Below, in pieces: positions 51,682 to 60,528 of a DNA stretch of 64,000 nucleotides. The stretch lies in contig DVIT01000031.1 of the NCBI GenBank assembly GCA_018711005.1, positions 46,739-110,738 of the forward strand, given 5' to 3'. The notes beneath the pieces were generated by a model, which was given only the letters and a program-made list of their open reading frames with translations, searched no databases and was not told where the DNA came from. The stretch comes from Candidatus Scybalocola faecigallinarum. Its GTDB lineage: Bacteria; Bacillota; Clostridia; Lachnospirales; Lachnospiraceae. Each line of letters opens with the position of its first letter. Within the stretch, counting starts at the first letter, position 1. The translations under genes were made by a program, and so were the position numbers.

Positions 51682-52265
51682 ATGAAGTGATGAAAACGAT
51701 TTTGCACCGCAGGGCAATCCGGCGGTTTGACCAAAGACAGATCCCGGAGGATGTATTGGAACAGATCCTTCAGGCAGGGCTTTACGCTCCCAGCGCAGGA
51801 GGGCGTCAGGGCGTACTCTTTGTGGTCTGTCAGGACAGGGAAATCAATGAGCGTCTTGGAAAGATCAAGCGGGCCAATTCCAGGCCCCATATGGCCACAG
51901 CCACAAGCTATGTGTCTAAAGAACAGCCAAGCATTGCCGACGATCCAAAGCTTACCAATGCGTTTTATGACGCGCCCACGGTGATTACCCTGTTTGCACC
52001 AAAAGGATTTCTATTTGCGCCGGAGGACTGTGCCGTTGCGGCGGAAAATATGATGCTGGCTGCGGATGCTCTTGGGGCAGGCTCATGTTATATCGGACAG
52101 GGATGGACGGCATTTGCTGACCCGTATGGGCAGGAAATTTTAAAAAAATGGCAGATTCCCGTGGATCACTATGCAGTGATGCAGCTTCTTTTAGGCTATC
52201 CGAAAGAAGGGGACGCTCATCCCGGTGGGAAAGCACGTAAGGAAGGACGTATTATACGTGTCTGA
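51678..52265 (+). CDS. Nitroreductase-family flavoprotein
   Basis: 195 residues. HRRAIRRFDQRQIPEDVLEQILQAGLYAPSAG is the FMN-binding start of the family, then DAPTVITLFAPKG and GAGSCYIGQGW, LLGYPKEGDAHP at the end. FMN oxidoreductase using NAD(P)H. Its start overlaps the maturase stop, so it is translationally coupled and probably acts in the same pathway, for example in redox chemistry on the peptide; that is inference. The ATG at 51678 is preferred over 51654. Confidence 0.9.
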   Translation: MNEVMKTILHRRAIRRFDQRQIPEDVLEQILQAGLYAPSAGGRQGVLFVVCQDREINERLGKIKRANSRPHMATATSYVSKEQPSIADDPKLTNAFYDAPTVITLFAPKGFLFAPEDCAVAAENMMLAADALGAGSCYIGQGWTAFADPYGQEILKKWQIPVDHYAVMQLLLGYPKEGDAHPGGKARKEGRIIRV

Positions 52266-52297
52266 ATCTGTAAGGTTTTGTTTGGGAGGAATGAAAC

Positions 52298-52809
52298 ATG
52301 GATGCAAAAACATGTCTGCAAAAGCTTCAATATGTAGGAGTGCTGGCATTTGCCACCACAGATGCGGGAGGAAATCCCCAGGTGCGCAATATTAGCGCCA
52401 TTCATTATGAACCGGATGCCATGTATTTTTTTACAGCCAGAGGCAAGGATTTTTGTCAGGAGCTTTTGGCAGATGGAAGGGTGCAGATCCTTGGCTATAC
52501 CCGTTTTAAAGAAATGATCCGGCTCTCAGCCAGAGCCGTGCCTGTGGCAGAGGATCAACAAAACACTGGATGGATGTGATCTTTCAGGAGCAGCCCTATC
52601 TTTCCAATGTTTATCCGGGAACTACCCGGGAGATCGGCATTGTATTTGCGATCCGCCAGGGCTGTATTACGCCGGGACAGCTTTACAAAATTGCCCAGGA
52701 GCATTGCCTCCACTGCGGGAATTGCCGGGAACATTGTCCTGTATCTGCGGTGATCCGGCGGCAGGAAAAGGATGAAAAAGCCTTTAATTCCAATATTATA
52801 CAGGAGTGA
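52298..52809 (+). pseudogene. PNPOx-like flavin protein fused to 4Fe-4S domain, broken
   Basis: Part one (52298-52579) is a split-barrel flavin-binding domain (YVGVLAFATTDAGGNPQVRNISAI, FFTARGKDFCQELL). It loses frame at CAACAAAACACTGG (about 52556); one more A would give DQQKHWMDVIFQEQPYL and join part two. Part two then jumps from IVFAIRQG to CITPGQLYKIAQEHCLHCGNCREHCP, so the first ferredoxin motif seems deleted and only the second CxxCxxCxxxCP remains. The normal protein couples a flavin barrel to two 4Fe-4S clusters. A neighbour of the maturase operon. Confidence 0.8.
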
Positions 52810-52812
52810 TGG

Positions 52813-53751
52813 ATGATGTTTTCAAAAACACGTATGGGCAGATTTGATCCGCCAGCAGATTCTTCGATTTTAAAGCTTAGGTCTGTGCTGGATGATGGAG
52901 ATGCTGTGGTGATCGGCGCCGGTGCCGGGCTGTCCACTTCGGCCGGCTTTGAATATAAAGGAGAACGGTTTAAACAGTATTTTTCAGATTTTGAAGAAAA
53001 ATATGGTTTTCATGACATGTACACAGGGGGATTTTATCCCTATGATACATTAGAAGAACACTGGGCCTTCTGGAGCCGGTATATTTATATTAACCGGTAC
53101 ATGGACGCCCCAAAGCCTGTATATTCCATGCTGTTGGAGCTTGTAAAAGATAAGGATTACTTTGTCCTGACCACCAATGTGGATCATTGCTTTCAAAAGG
53201 CGGGCTTTGACCGCCGCCGTTTATTTTACACCCAGGGGGATTACGGCCTTTTCCAGTGCAGCCGGCCCTGCCATGAAGAAACCTATGATAATAAAGAATG
53301 GATCAGCCGTATGGTCCGGGCTCAGGGGTATGAGATCCGTGATGATGGTACGCTTTTTTTACCCAAGGGTGTTACAGCCAAAATGTCTGTACCGGAGGCG
53401 CTGGTGCCCTATTGCCCCAAATGCGGACGGCCTATGTCCATGAACCTTCGGTCAGACGATACTTTTGTGGAGGATGAAGGCTGGCACAAGGCAGCGGAGC
53501 GGTATTCAGAATTTCTGCGCCGCCATCAGGGCTTAAAAATTGTATTTTTAGAGCTGGGCACCGGATTTAATACGCCTGGCATTATTAAATTTTCCTTCTG
53601 GCAGATGACAGCAAGGAACCCCAAGTCCGTATACGCCTGCATTAACCTGGGGGAAGCTTACGCGCCAAAGGACATTGAGGATCAGTCTATATGCATTGAT
53701 GGGGATATTGGAGAAGTATTAAATAAAATTGCCAAAGTGCCGAAAAAATAA
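52813..53751 (+). CDS. Sirtuin-family protein, SirTM-like (catalytic His replaced by Gln)
   Basis: 312 residues. NAD motif GAGAGLSTSAGF (residues 35-46), TTNVDHCFQKAGF (120-132), zinc ribbon CSRPC and CPKC. At the position of the deacetylase His the protein reads YTQGDYG, with Gln at 141. In macrodomain-linked sirtuins (SirTM) the same Gln occurs and the enzyme is an ADP-ribosyltransferase on lipoylated GcvH-L rather than a deacetylase. No macrodomain, GcvH-L or lipoate ligase gene lies nearby in the window. It directly follows the peptide-modification genes, 4 bases after the broken ferredoxin gene. Confidence 0.85.
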   Translation: MMFSKTRMGRFDPPADSSILKLRSVLDDGDAVVIGAGAGLSTSAGFEYKGERFKQYFSDFEEKYGFHDMYTGGFYPYDTLEEHWAFWSRYIYINRYMDAPKPVYSMLLELVKDKDYFVLTTNVDHCFQKAGFDRRRLFYTQGDYGLFQCSRPCHEETYDNKEWISRMVRAQGYEIRDDGTLFLPKGVTAKMSVPEALVPYCPKCGRPMSMNLRSDDTFVEDEGWHKAAERYSEFLRRHQGLKIVFLELGTGFNTPGIIKFSFWQMTARNPKSVYACINLGEAYAPKDIEDQSICIDGDIGEVLNKIAKVPKK

Positions 53752-53797
53752 TGGCCAAAATGCCGAAAAAATAATGGCCAAAATGCCGAAAAAGAGG
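53731..53797 (+). repeat. 23-base tandem repeat over the sirtuin stop codon
   Basis: Two full copies of a 23-base unit GCC-AAA-(A/G)TGCCGAAAAA-type (53731-53753, 53754-53776) and a third partial copy (53777-53797). The first covers the C-terminal KVPKK and stop. Copy number may vary and shift the end of the protein. Confidence 0.8.
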
Positions 53798-53893
53798 TAT
53801 GCTTTTAGCAGAGCAGGAGAAAGTATAAGTATATCACATGGCAGGAGGCTTAGGTGAAATGAAAAAACCGCGCGCAGCACGCCCTTTTACCCA

Positions 53894-53931
53894 GCATCCC
53901 GGGAAAAAAATTCCGGGATGCGGGGCTTTTT
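53894..53931 (+). terminator. Terminator closing the peptide/sirtuin operon
   Basis: GCATCCCGG (53894-53902) pairs with CCGGGATGC (53913-53921), then GGGGCTTTTT. The rest of 53798-54043 contains no gene I can support. Confidence 0.85.
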
Positions 53932-54043
53932 AACATTTCTCAAACAATTCTCAAGCATTTTCGCAACATAATCCCTGTAGTATATAGACAATCAATGAAA
54001 ACAAAGCCCTGAAGAAAGGGACAGAAGGAGGAAATTATTTAAA

Positions 54044-54415
54044 ATGAAGAAGAAAAATTTTATTACCCTGATCCTTGCAACCATTGGAGGCATCCTGTTT
54101 GCCCTTGGTATGTGTATGTGCCTGCTGCCGGAGTGGAACGCGTTTACACCGGGTGTTGTTATGGCTGCTGTGGGAATCGTCGTTTTACTGATCATGCTTA
54201 TGGTCCGCCGGAAAATGGAAGGAAAGTCCGTTATGGTAAAACTTAGCGCAAAGACAGTGGGGACGGTGATCCTTGGAATTGCAGGCGCTATTGTTCTTGG
54301 AATCGGCATGTGCATGACTATGGTATGGGGCATGATGGTTCCGGGCGTACTGGTAGGAATTGTAGGGATCGTCCTGCTGCTGTGCCTGATCCCGGTGATC
54401 AAGGGCATAAAGTGA
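54044..54415 (+). CDS. Small four-helix membrane protein
   Basis: 123 residues, almost entirely hydrophobic, four transmembrane helices in two similar halves. The second half has VLGIGMCMTMVW and PGVLVGIVGIVLLL. The gene at 56438 has a matching block (LLMGVGMCCSMVWMGIW, PGIVIGLIGIGG), so the two are related. Located 140 bases before an intact two-component system. No known family recalled; possibly the membrane partner or target of that system. Confidence 0.75.
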   Translation: MKKKNFITLILATIGGILFALGMCMCLLPEWNAFTPGVVMAAVGIVVLLIMLMVRRKMEGKSVMVKLSAKTVGTVILGIAGAIVLGIGMCMTMVWGMMVPGVLVGIVGIVLLLCLIPVIKGIK

Positions 54416-54519
54416 TCCGGAAGATCAAAGCGTACGAAGATCCTGTGTCAACGGCTTCCCATGGGGAGGCCGTATTATTTTTTAAAGATAAAAATATAAA
54501 CAAAACTTTAACATATCTA

Positions 54520-54528
54520 TGCTATAAT
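54520..54528 (+). promoter_or_regulatory. Extended -10 promoter before the response regulator
   Basis: TGCTATAAT at 54520-54528, 28 bases before the start. No clear -35, as is common with extended -10 sites or activated promoters. Confidence 0.5.
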
Positions 54529-54555
54529 CATAAAAAATACGAGGAGGCTGGATGT

Positions 54556-55230
54556 ATGTTTCAGGTGTTAGTCGTTGAAGATGACCGGGAGCTTAATAAA
54601 ACCGTGTGTTCCTATTTGAATCAAAACGGTTATGAGGCTCATGGATGCCTTAGTGCGGACGAAGCTTATGACGCCATGTATGGCGGCAGTTTATTTGATC
54701 TTATTATTTCCGATATAATGATGCCCGGTGTGGATGGGTTTGAATTTGCTAAAAATGTGCGGGAGATGAACCAAGAAATCCCCATATTATTTATGACAGC
54801 AAGGGATGACTTTGCGGCAAAGCAGCGGGGCTTTAAGATGGGCATTGATGATTATATGGTCAAGCCGGTGGATCTGGATGAAATGCTCCTTCGCATAGGC
54901 GCCCTTTTGCGCCGGGCGCATATTGCGTCCAGCAAAAAGCTGACTGTGGGCCAGCTGACCCTGGATGCCCAGGAGCATGCGGCTTATGTGAATGACGAGG
55001 AAATCCCTTTAACTGTCCGGGAGTTTAATCTGCTGTATAAGCTGTTATCGTATCCCAAAAAGACATTTACCCGCTCTCAGCTGATGGATGAATTTTGGGA
55101 CAGCGCTTCATCCTCCGGCCCAAGGACGGTGGATGTTTATATGGCAAAGCTCAGAGAAAAGTTTTCAGGCTGCCAGGATTTTGAAATTGTTACAGTTCAT
55201 GGCCTGGGATATAAGGCGGTATTAAAATGA
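54556..55230 (+). CDS. OmpR-family response regulator
   Basis: 224 residues. Receiver: VVEDDRELNKTV (acidic pocket), phosphoacceptor Asp in LIISDIMMPGVDG, Thr in FMTARDD, Lys in MVKPVDL. Winged-helix effector: LTVREFNLLYKLLSYPKKTFTRSQLMDEFW and VHGLGYKAVLK. ATG 54556 begins right at the fold; the longer frame from 54310 is not coding. Overlaps the kinase by ATGA. In contrast to the pair at 32.5 kb, this one is intact. Confidence 0.95.
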   Translation: MFQVLVVEDDRELNKTVCSYLNQNGYEAHGCLSADEAYDAMYGGSLFDLIISDIMMPGVDGFEFAKNVREMNQEIPILFMTARDDFAAKQRGFKMGIDDYMVKPVDLDEMLLRIGALLRRAHIASSKKLTVGQLTLDAQEHAAYVNDEEIPLTVREFNLLYKLLSYPKKTFTRSQLMDEFWDSASSSGPRTVDVYMAKLREKFSGCQDFEIVTVHGLGYKAVLK

Positions 55231-56321
55231 ACCAGACAGAGAAAAAACAACGAATTGACTGGCTGTTTGCCCTTAGACGCTATATTACCTTTTTTATCCT
55301 TATGGCATTTATTATCACCTGCTGTATGCTGCTTTTTTTAAATGAGCTGACCCGGACTACAGGTTTTTTGCTTACAGAGGATGTGGTCAGCGATGCTGCA
55401 AAGCTGACCTTTGTTAATATCCTGTTTTTAACCCTGATATGTACGTTGGTGGATGGCCTGCGCCGGAAATTTCTTGTGGAGCGTCCGGTGAAGCAGATTG
55501 TTAAAGCGGCCCAGCAGATCATGAAGGGTGATTTTTCTGTAAGGATCCCGCCGATCCGGGGGTTAGATCCGGGCAGCGGTTTTCAGGAAATCGCGGATTA
55601 TTTTAATCAAATGGCCCAGGAATTATCCGGTACAGAAACATTAAGGACCGATTTTATTGCCAATGTATCCCATGAATTAAAGACGCCGCTGGCAGTGATC
55701 CAAAATTATGGAACGATGCTTCAAAGTCCGGGACTTTCAGAGGAAAAGCGGATGGAGTATGCCAAGGCAGTGACTGACGCGTCCCGGCGCCTGGTCAGTC
55801 TTATTACAAATATTTTGAAATTAAATAAGCTGGAAAACCAGAAGATTTATCCGGCAGTGGAAACCTACGACCTGGGAGAGCAGCTGTGCGAGTGCCTTCT
55901 TTCTTTTGAAAATGCCTGGGAGAAAAAGGAACTGGAAATCGAAACGGATGTGGAGGAAAATGTTTTTGTTGATACAGATGCCGAATTATTGTCATTAGTA
56001 TGGAACAATCTGTTTTCCAATGCCATTAAGTTTACGGAACCTCACGGAACAGTATCCCTTACATTAAAAACAGAAGGGGACAGTGCCATTGTTCGGGTCA
56101 AAGATACCGGCTGCGGCATCCCGCCGGAGGTAGGCAGACATATTTTTGAAAAGTTTTATCAGGGAGATACCTCCCATGCAACTCAGGGAAATGGCCTGGG
56201 CCTGGCGCTTGTAAAGCGGGTCATTGATATTGTAGGCGGTGATATTTCCGTGACCAGCGAGGTAGGTACCGGCAGTGTATTTACAGTAAAGATCAGGAGA
56301 AAAAGTAATGCGCAGGCTTAA
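55227..56321 (+). CDS. Sensor histidine kinase
   Basis: 364 residues. Two transmembrane helices (about 14-36 and 55-73) with a very short external loop, HAMP, then FIANVSHELKTPLAVIQNYG with the phosphoacceptor His, N box NNLFSNAIKFT, G1 DTGCGIPPE, F box IFEKFYQ and G2 GNGLGLALV. The short loop means the signal is probably sensed inside the membrane or by a partner, for example one of the small membrane proteins on either side. Confidence 0.93.
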   Translation: MNQTEKKQRIDWLFALRRYITFFILMAFIITCCMLLFLNELTRTTGFLLTEDVVSDAAKLTFVNILFLTLICTLVDGLRRKFLVERPVKQIVKAAQQIMKGDFSVRIPPIRGLDPGSGFQEIADYFNQMAQELSGTETLRTDFIANVSHELKTPLAVIQNYGTMLQSPGLSEEKRMEYAKAVTDASRRLVSLITNILKLNKLENQKIYPAVETYDLGEQLCECLLSFENAWEKKELEIETDVEENVFVDTDAELLSLVWNNLFSNAIKFTEPHGTVSLTLKTEGDSAIVRVKDTGCGIPPEVGRHIFEKFYQGDTSHATQGNGLGLALVKRVIDIVGGDISVTSEVGTGSVFTVKIRRKSNAQA

Positions 56322-56437
56322 GGAATTTTTAAAGCAGCTGAAGGCTGAAAGCGCAAAACAACAATACCCCCCATTCGGGGATACCCGGGTGGGCGCGTTA
56401 AGCGCCCAATGATGATGAAATGAAAGGAAGCTTGTTT

Positions 56438-56821
56438 ATGGAAACGAAGAGGGAAACTTTTACGTATACCTATTCGGCGAAGCAGCAGGAGGAGATTGAT
56501 AAGATCCGGAAAAAGTACCTGCCGCCGGAAGAAGATAAAATGGCGCAGCTGCGCCGACTGGATCAAAGCGCTACGAAAAAGGGAACGATGATCTCTATCA
56601 TTATAGGCGTTATAGGAACATTGCTTATGGGTGTGGGGATGTGCTGTTCCATGGTGTGGATGGGGATATGGTTTATTCCCGGGATCGTTATCGGCCTTAT
56701 CGGCATTGGCGGTGTGGCAGCAGCTTACCCGGTATATTCACGGATTACAAAAAAAGAGAGAGAACGTCTGGCGCCTCAGATCTTAAAATTAACTGAGGAG
56801 CTGACGCAGGCAGAAGGATAA
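56438..56821 (+). CDS. Membrane protein related to the one at 54044
   Basis: About 127 residues. A charged N-terminal half (TYTYSAKQQEEIDKIRKKYLPPEEDKMAQL) is followed by two helices with GVGMCCSMVW and PGIVIGLIGIGG, then a basic tail ending LTQAEG. The helix block resembles the second half of the gene at 54044. Flanks the two-component system on its downstream side, suggesting a small regulon. The ATG with AAAGGAAGC at 8 bases is used rather than 56420. Confidence 0.75.
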   Translation: METKRETFTYTYSAKQQEEIDKIRKKYLPPEEDKMAQLRRLDQSATKKGTMISIIIGVIGTLLMGVGMCCSMVWMGIWFIPGIVIGLIGIGGVAAAYPVYSRITKKERERLAPQILKLTEELTQAEG

Positions 56822-56866
56822 AAAATACCCTGGCAGCCAAAATGGTATGCCAGGGTATTTTTTTAA
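56821..56866. terminator. Bidirectional terminator
   Basis: AAAAATACCCTGGCA (56821-56835) pairs with TGCCAGGGTATTTTT (56848-56862) with T/A runs on both sides. It ends the + strand gene and the minus-strand ABC operon. Confidence 0.92.
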
Positions 56867-58749
56867 TCTGCAAAATTGCCGGTATATAACTGGTAATATT
56901 TGCCTTTCTTTTCAATAAGCTCGTCATGGGTGCCTCGTTCAATAATCCGTCCCTGCTCCATGACCATAATGCAGTCAGAGTTTTTAACGGTGGAGAGACG
57001 GTGGGCAATGACGAAGGTGGTACGTCCTTTCATGAGGGCATCCATACCTTCCTGGACAAGCTTTTCGGTACGGGTATCAATAGAAGATGTAGCTTCATCC
57101 AGGATCAGGGCCGGCGGATCGGCAACCGCAGCCCGGGCAATAGCCAGCAGCTGGCGCTGCCCCTGACTTAAGTTGGCTCCGTCGCCGGTAAGCATGGTAT
57201 CATAGCCATCCGGAAGACGGCGGATAAAACCATCGGCATTGGCCAGCTTGGCTGCCTTGATACATTCTTCGTCGGTAGCATCCAGTTTGCCGTAGCGGAT
57301 ATTCTCCATAACGGTTCCTGTAAACAGGTGGGTGTCCTGGAGTACCATGCCTAAGGAACGGCGCAGATCCGGCTTCTTGATTTTATTAATATTAATGCCG
57401 TCGTATCGGATCTTACCGTCAGCAATATCATAAAAACGGTTGATCAGGTTAGTAATGGTCGTCTTTCCGGCGCCGGTGGCTCCGACAAAAGCAATCTTTT
57501 GTCCCGGCTTTGCCCAAAGGCTGATATTGTGAAGGACGATCTTCTTTTCATCATAGCCAAAGTCCACATCATCAAATACGACGCCGCCTTCCTGCCTTGT
57601 ATAAGTGACAGTGCCTTCTGCCTTATGGGGATGCTTCCATGCCCAAAGGTTTGTACGTGTTTCAGATTCTGTAATATTTCCGTTTTCATCAATTTTGGCA
57701 TTAACAAGCTCAACGTAGCCGTCGTCAACTTCCGGTTCCTGATCCATCAGGTCAAAGACACGCTGGGCGCCGGCAGCCGCATTGACAACAAAGTTGATCT
57801 GCTGGCTTACCTGGGTAATAGGGTTTGTAAAGCTTCGGTTTAAACCAACGAAAGTAATAACTGTACCAATGGTCACGCCGGCCCAGCCGTTGATGCCAAG
57901 GATGGCGCCCACAATGGCTACAAGAGCATAGCTGATCCAGCCGATGTTGGCATTCACAGGCATGAGCAGGTTGGCGTATCGGTTAGCCTTATTTGTACTG
58001 TTGCGCAGACGTTCATTGACTTCATGAAAGTCAGCCATGGCTTTTTCTTCATGGCAGAATACTTTGACAACCTTCTGGCCGTCCAGCATTTCCTCAATAA
58101 AACCATCCACAGCACCCAGATCGATCTGCTGGCGCACATAATACTTGCCGGACAGTTTGGAGAAATTAGCCGTAACCGTAAGCATAACAGCTGCGGTAAG
58201 AATAGAGATAACGGTCAGCAACGGGTTCAGGATGAGCATCGTTACTAATGTGGCAGCCATAGTCAGGATGGAGTTGATGATCTGGGGGATACTTTGGCTC
58301 AAAAGCTGTCTTAAAGTATCAATGTCGTTGGTATATACGGACATAATATCGCCGTGAGCATGGGTATCAAAATATTTAATAGGAAGGGCTTCCATCTTCC
58401 GGAAAAGGTCGTCACGAAGGTGGAGCATAGTTCCCTGGCTTACATTAACCATTATACGGTTATAGGAAAAGGCTGTGATAACGCCTAAAGCCATAATACA
58501 GACCAGCTGTATAAGGTCTTTGGCGAGACCGGAAAAGTCTCTGGAACCGTTGGCCAGCATAGGGGTAATGTAATCATCGACCAGCGTCTGCGGGAAGGTG
58601 GAACCGACTACGGTAGCAATAGCTGTGATCATAATACAGATAATGACCAGTAAAAAAGGAATTTTATAATAATGAAGCATATATTTAATGACCCGTTTCA
58701 ACAGCGTCGTTGTGGCTGTTACAGAGGGTCTGGATTTTTTCTGATTCAT
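56863..58749 (-). CDS. ABC exporter half-transporter, catalytically complete subunit
   Basis: 628 residues: six-helix type IV exporter membrane domain (residues 1 to about 340) and a nucleotide-binding domain. Walker A GATGAGKTT, signature LSQGQRQLLAIARAA, Walker B ALILDEATSSID with catalytic Glu, H-loop IAHRLSTV. Pairs with the gene upstream (gap 18 bases) as a heterodimeric multidrug-type exporter. An insertion of about 40 residues (ESETRTNLWAWKHPHKAEG) precedes the NBD. Its damaged paralogue lies at 48359. Confidence 0.93.
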   Translation of the reverse strand: MNQKKSRPSVTATTTLLKRVIKYMLHYYKIPFLLVIICIMITAIATVVGSTFPQTLVDDYITPMLANGSRDFSGLAKDLIQLVCIMALGVITAFSYNRIMVNVSQGTMLHLRDDLFRKMEALPIKYFDTHAHGDIMSVYTNDIDTLRQLLSQSIPQIINSILTMAATLVTMLILNPLLTVISILTAAVMLTVTANFSKLSGKYYVRQQIDLGAVDGFIEEMLDGQKVVKVFCHEEKAMADFHEVNERLRNSTNKANRYANLLMPVNANIGWISYALVAIVGAILGINGWAGVTIGTVITFVGLNRSFTNPITQVSQQINFVVNAAAGAQRVFDLMDQEPEVDDGYVELVNAKIDENGNITESETRTNLWAWKHPHKAEGTVTYTRQEGGVVFDDVDFGYDEKKIVLHNISLWAKPGQKIAFVGATGAGKTTITNLINRFYDIADGKIRYDGININKIKKPDLRRSLGMVLQDTHLFTGTVMENIRYGKLDATDEECIKAAKLANADGFIRRLPDGYDTMLTGDGANLSQGQRQLLAIARAAVADPPALILDEATSSIDTRTEKLVQEGMDALMKGRTTFVIAHRLSTVKNSDCIMVMEQGRIIERGTHDELIEKKGKYYQLYTGNFAD

Positions 58750-58767
58750 ACTTGGCCTCCTTCTTGA

Positions 58768-60510
58768 TTATGCCGGCTGATCAAAATCGCCGCCGCCCTG
58801 AATCTGGGAGTTGTAGATCTCCTGATAGATGGCGTTGTCTTTAAGCAGGTTCTCATGAGTATCAAAGGCATTGATCCTGCCGTCATCCAGAACAAGGATA
58901 CGGTCCGCGGATTCCACGCTGGATACACGCTGGGCAATAATGATCTTTGTTGTTCCCGGGATTTCTTTGGCAAAGGCAGCGCGGATACTTGCATCTGTAG
59001 CGGTATCCACAGCACTTGTAGAGTCATCCAGGATAAGGATTTTCGGCTTTTTCAGCAATGCGCGGGCAATACAAAGACGCTGTTTCTGACCGCCGGACAC
59101 ATTGGCGCCGCCACGTTCGATGCGGGTCTGATAGCCGTCAGGCATCCGTTCAATAAATTCGTCTGCACAGGCATCCCTGCAGGCCTTAATACATTCTTCT
59201 TCCGTAGCGTTGGGATTTCCCCAGCGCAGGTTGTCCAGGATTGTGCCGGAAAACAGGGTGTTTTTCTGGAGGACTACGGATACCTGGTTTCTGAGGACTT
59301 CAGTGTCGTATTTTCGCACATCCACACCGCCGACACATACAGAGCCTTCGTCCACATCGTATAAACGGCAGATCAGGTTAACAAGACTGGATTTTCCGGA
59401 GCCTGTACCGCCGATAACGCCGATGGTCTCACCGCTTTTAATGTGCAGGTCAATATCATTAAGAGCGTACTTTCCATTGCCGTGTTTGTAGGAGAAGTTC
59501 ACATGGTTAAAATCAATGCTTCCGTCATTAACAGCCAGGACAGGATCTGCAGGGTCTGTAAGATCCGGCTGTTCGCTTAACACTTCACCGATACGGCGGA
59601 TACTGGCCATGGACATACTGATCATAACAACAACCATGGACAGCATCATCAGGCTCATGAGCAGAGACATAATATAGCTGAAAAGGCTGGTCAGATCACC
59701 GGTGGTCATTGTACCGCCTACGATAAACTGTGCGCCAAACCAGGACACGGAAATAATACAAAAGTAAACAGCCACCATCATTGCCGGATTGTTAAAGGCC
59801 AGGAGACCTTCGGCTTTCACAGAAAGCTTATAAAGCATTTTGGAGGCTTTGTCAAACTTTACATTTTCAAAATCCTCACGGACAAAGGCTTTAACGACAC
59901 GGATGGCAGAAATATTTTCCTGGACACTGGCGTTTAAACCATCATATCTGCGGAAAACCTGGTTAAAGATTTTCAGTGTTACTACCATGATAGATCCGAT
60001 GACGATCACAAGAAAGACCACTGCGATCAGGAACATGGAACTTAAATGAGGACTGATGATCATACACATGGCAAATGAGAAAATCAGGTTCATAGGTGCG
60101 CGGACCGCTACACGGATGATCATCATATAAGCGTTCTGCACATTGGTAATATCCGTGGTCATACGGGTTACAAGGCTTGGAACGCTGAATTTGTCAATAT
60201 TTGAAAAGGAAAATTTCTGGATGTTGGCGTAAATGGATTCACGCAGATTGGCAGAAAGGCCTGAGGCTGCGCTGGCAGCATTTTTCCCGGCCAGAGCGCC
60301 GAAAATAAGGCTTAAAAAGGACATACCTACCATTAAGGCGCCATAGCGGTATACTGCACCCAGATTTCCTGCTTCCAGCCCTTTGTCAATGATAATGGAA
60401 GTGACAAAGGGCAGAAGTATTTCCATGATTACTTCTAAAGCGGTCAGGCCGATACATAGAAAGGTGTCCCGCTTATACTGTTTGAGCTGTTGTAAAACTT
60501 TTCTCACCAT
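58768..60510 (-). CDS. ABC exporter half-transporter, degenerate catalytic subunit
   Basis: 580 residues. Membrane domain then NBD with Walker A GGTGSGKSS, signature VSGGQKQRLCIARAL. Walker B ends ILILDDSTSAVD, so the catalytic Glu is Asp, and the H-loop reads IIAQRVSSV, with Gln for His. One degenerate ATP site is usual in heterodimeric exporters such as BmrCD or TM287/288. Second gene of the marR operon, 18 bases after marR. Confidence 0.93.
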   Translation of the reverse strand: MVRKVLQQLKQYKRDTFLCIGLTALEVIMEILLPFVTSIIIDKGLEAGNLGAVYRYGALMVGMSFLSLIFGALAGKNAASAASGLSANLRESIYANIQKFSFSNIDKFSVPSLVTRMTTDITNVQNAYMMIIRVAVRAPMNLIFSFAMCMIISPHLSSMFLIAVVFLVIVIGSIMVVTLKIFNQVFRRYDGLNASVQENISAIRVVKAFVREDFENVKFDKASKMLYKLSVKAEGLLAFNNPAMMVAVYFCIISVSWFGAQFIVGGTMTTGDLTSLFSYIMSLLMSLMMLSMVVVMISMSMASIRRIGEVLSEQPDLTDPADPVLAVNDGSIDFNHVNFSYKHGNGKYALNDIDLHIKSGETIGVIGGTGSGKSSLVNLICRLYDVDEGSVCVGGVDVRKYDTEVLRNQVSVVLQKNTLFSGTILDNLRWGNPNATEEECIKACRDACADEFIERMPDGYQTRIERGGANVSGGQKQRLCIARALLKKPKILILDDSTSAVDTATDASIRAAFAKEIPGTTKIIIAQRVSSVESADRILVLDDGRINAFDTHENLLKDNAIYQEIYNSQIQGGGDFDQPA

Positions 60511-60528
60511 AAAAAATAATCCTCCCTG

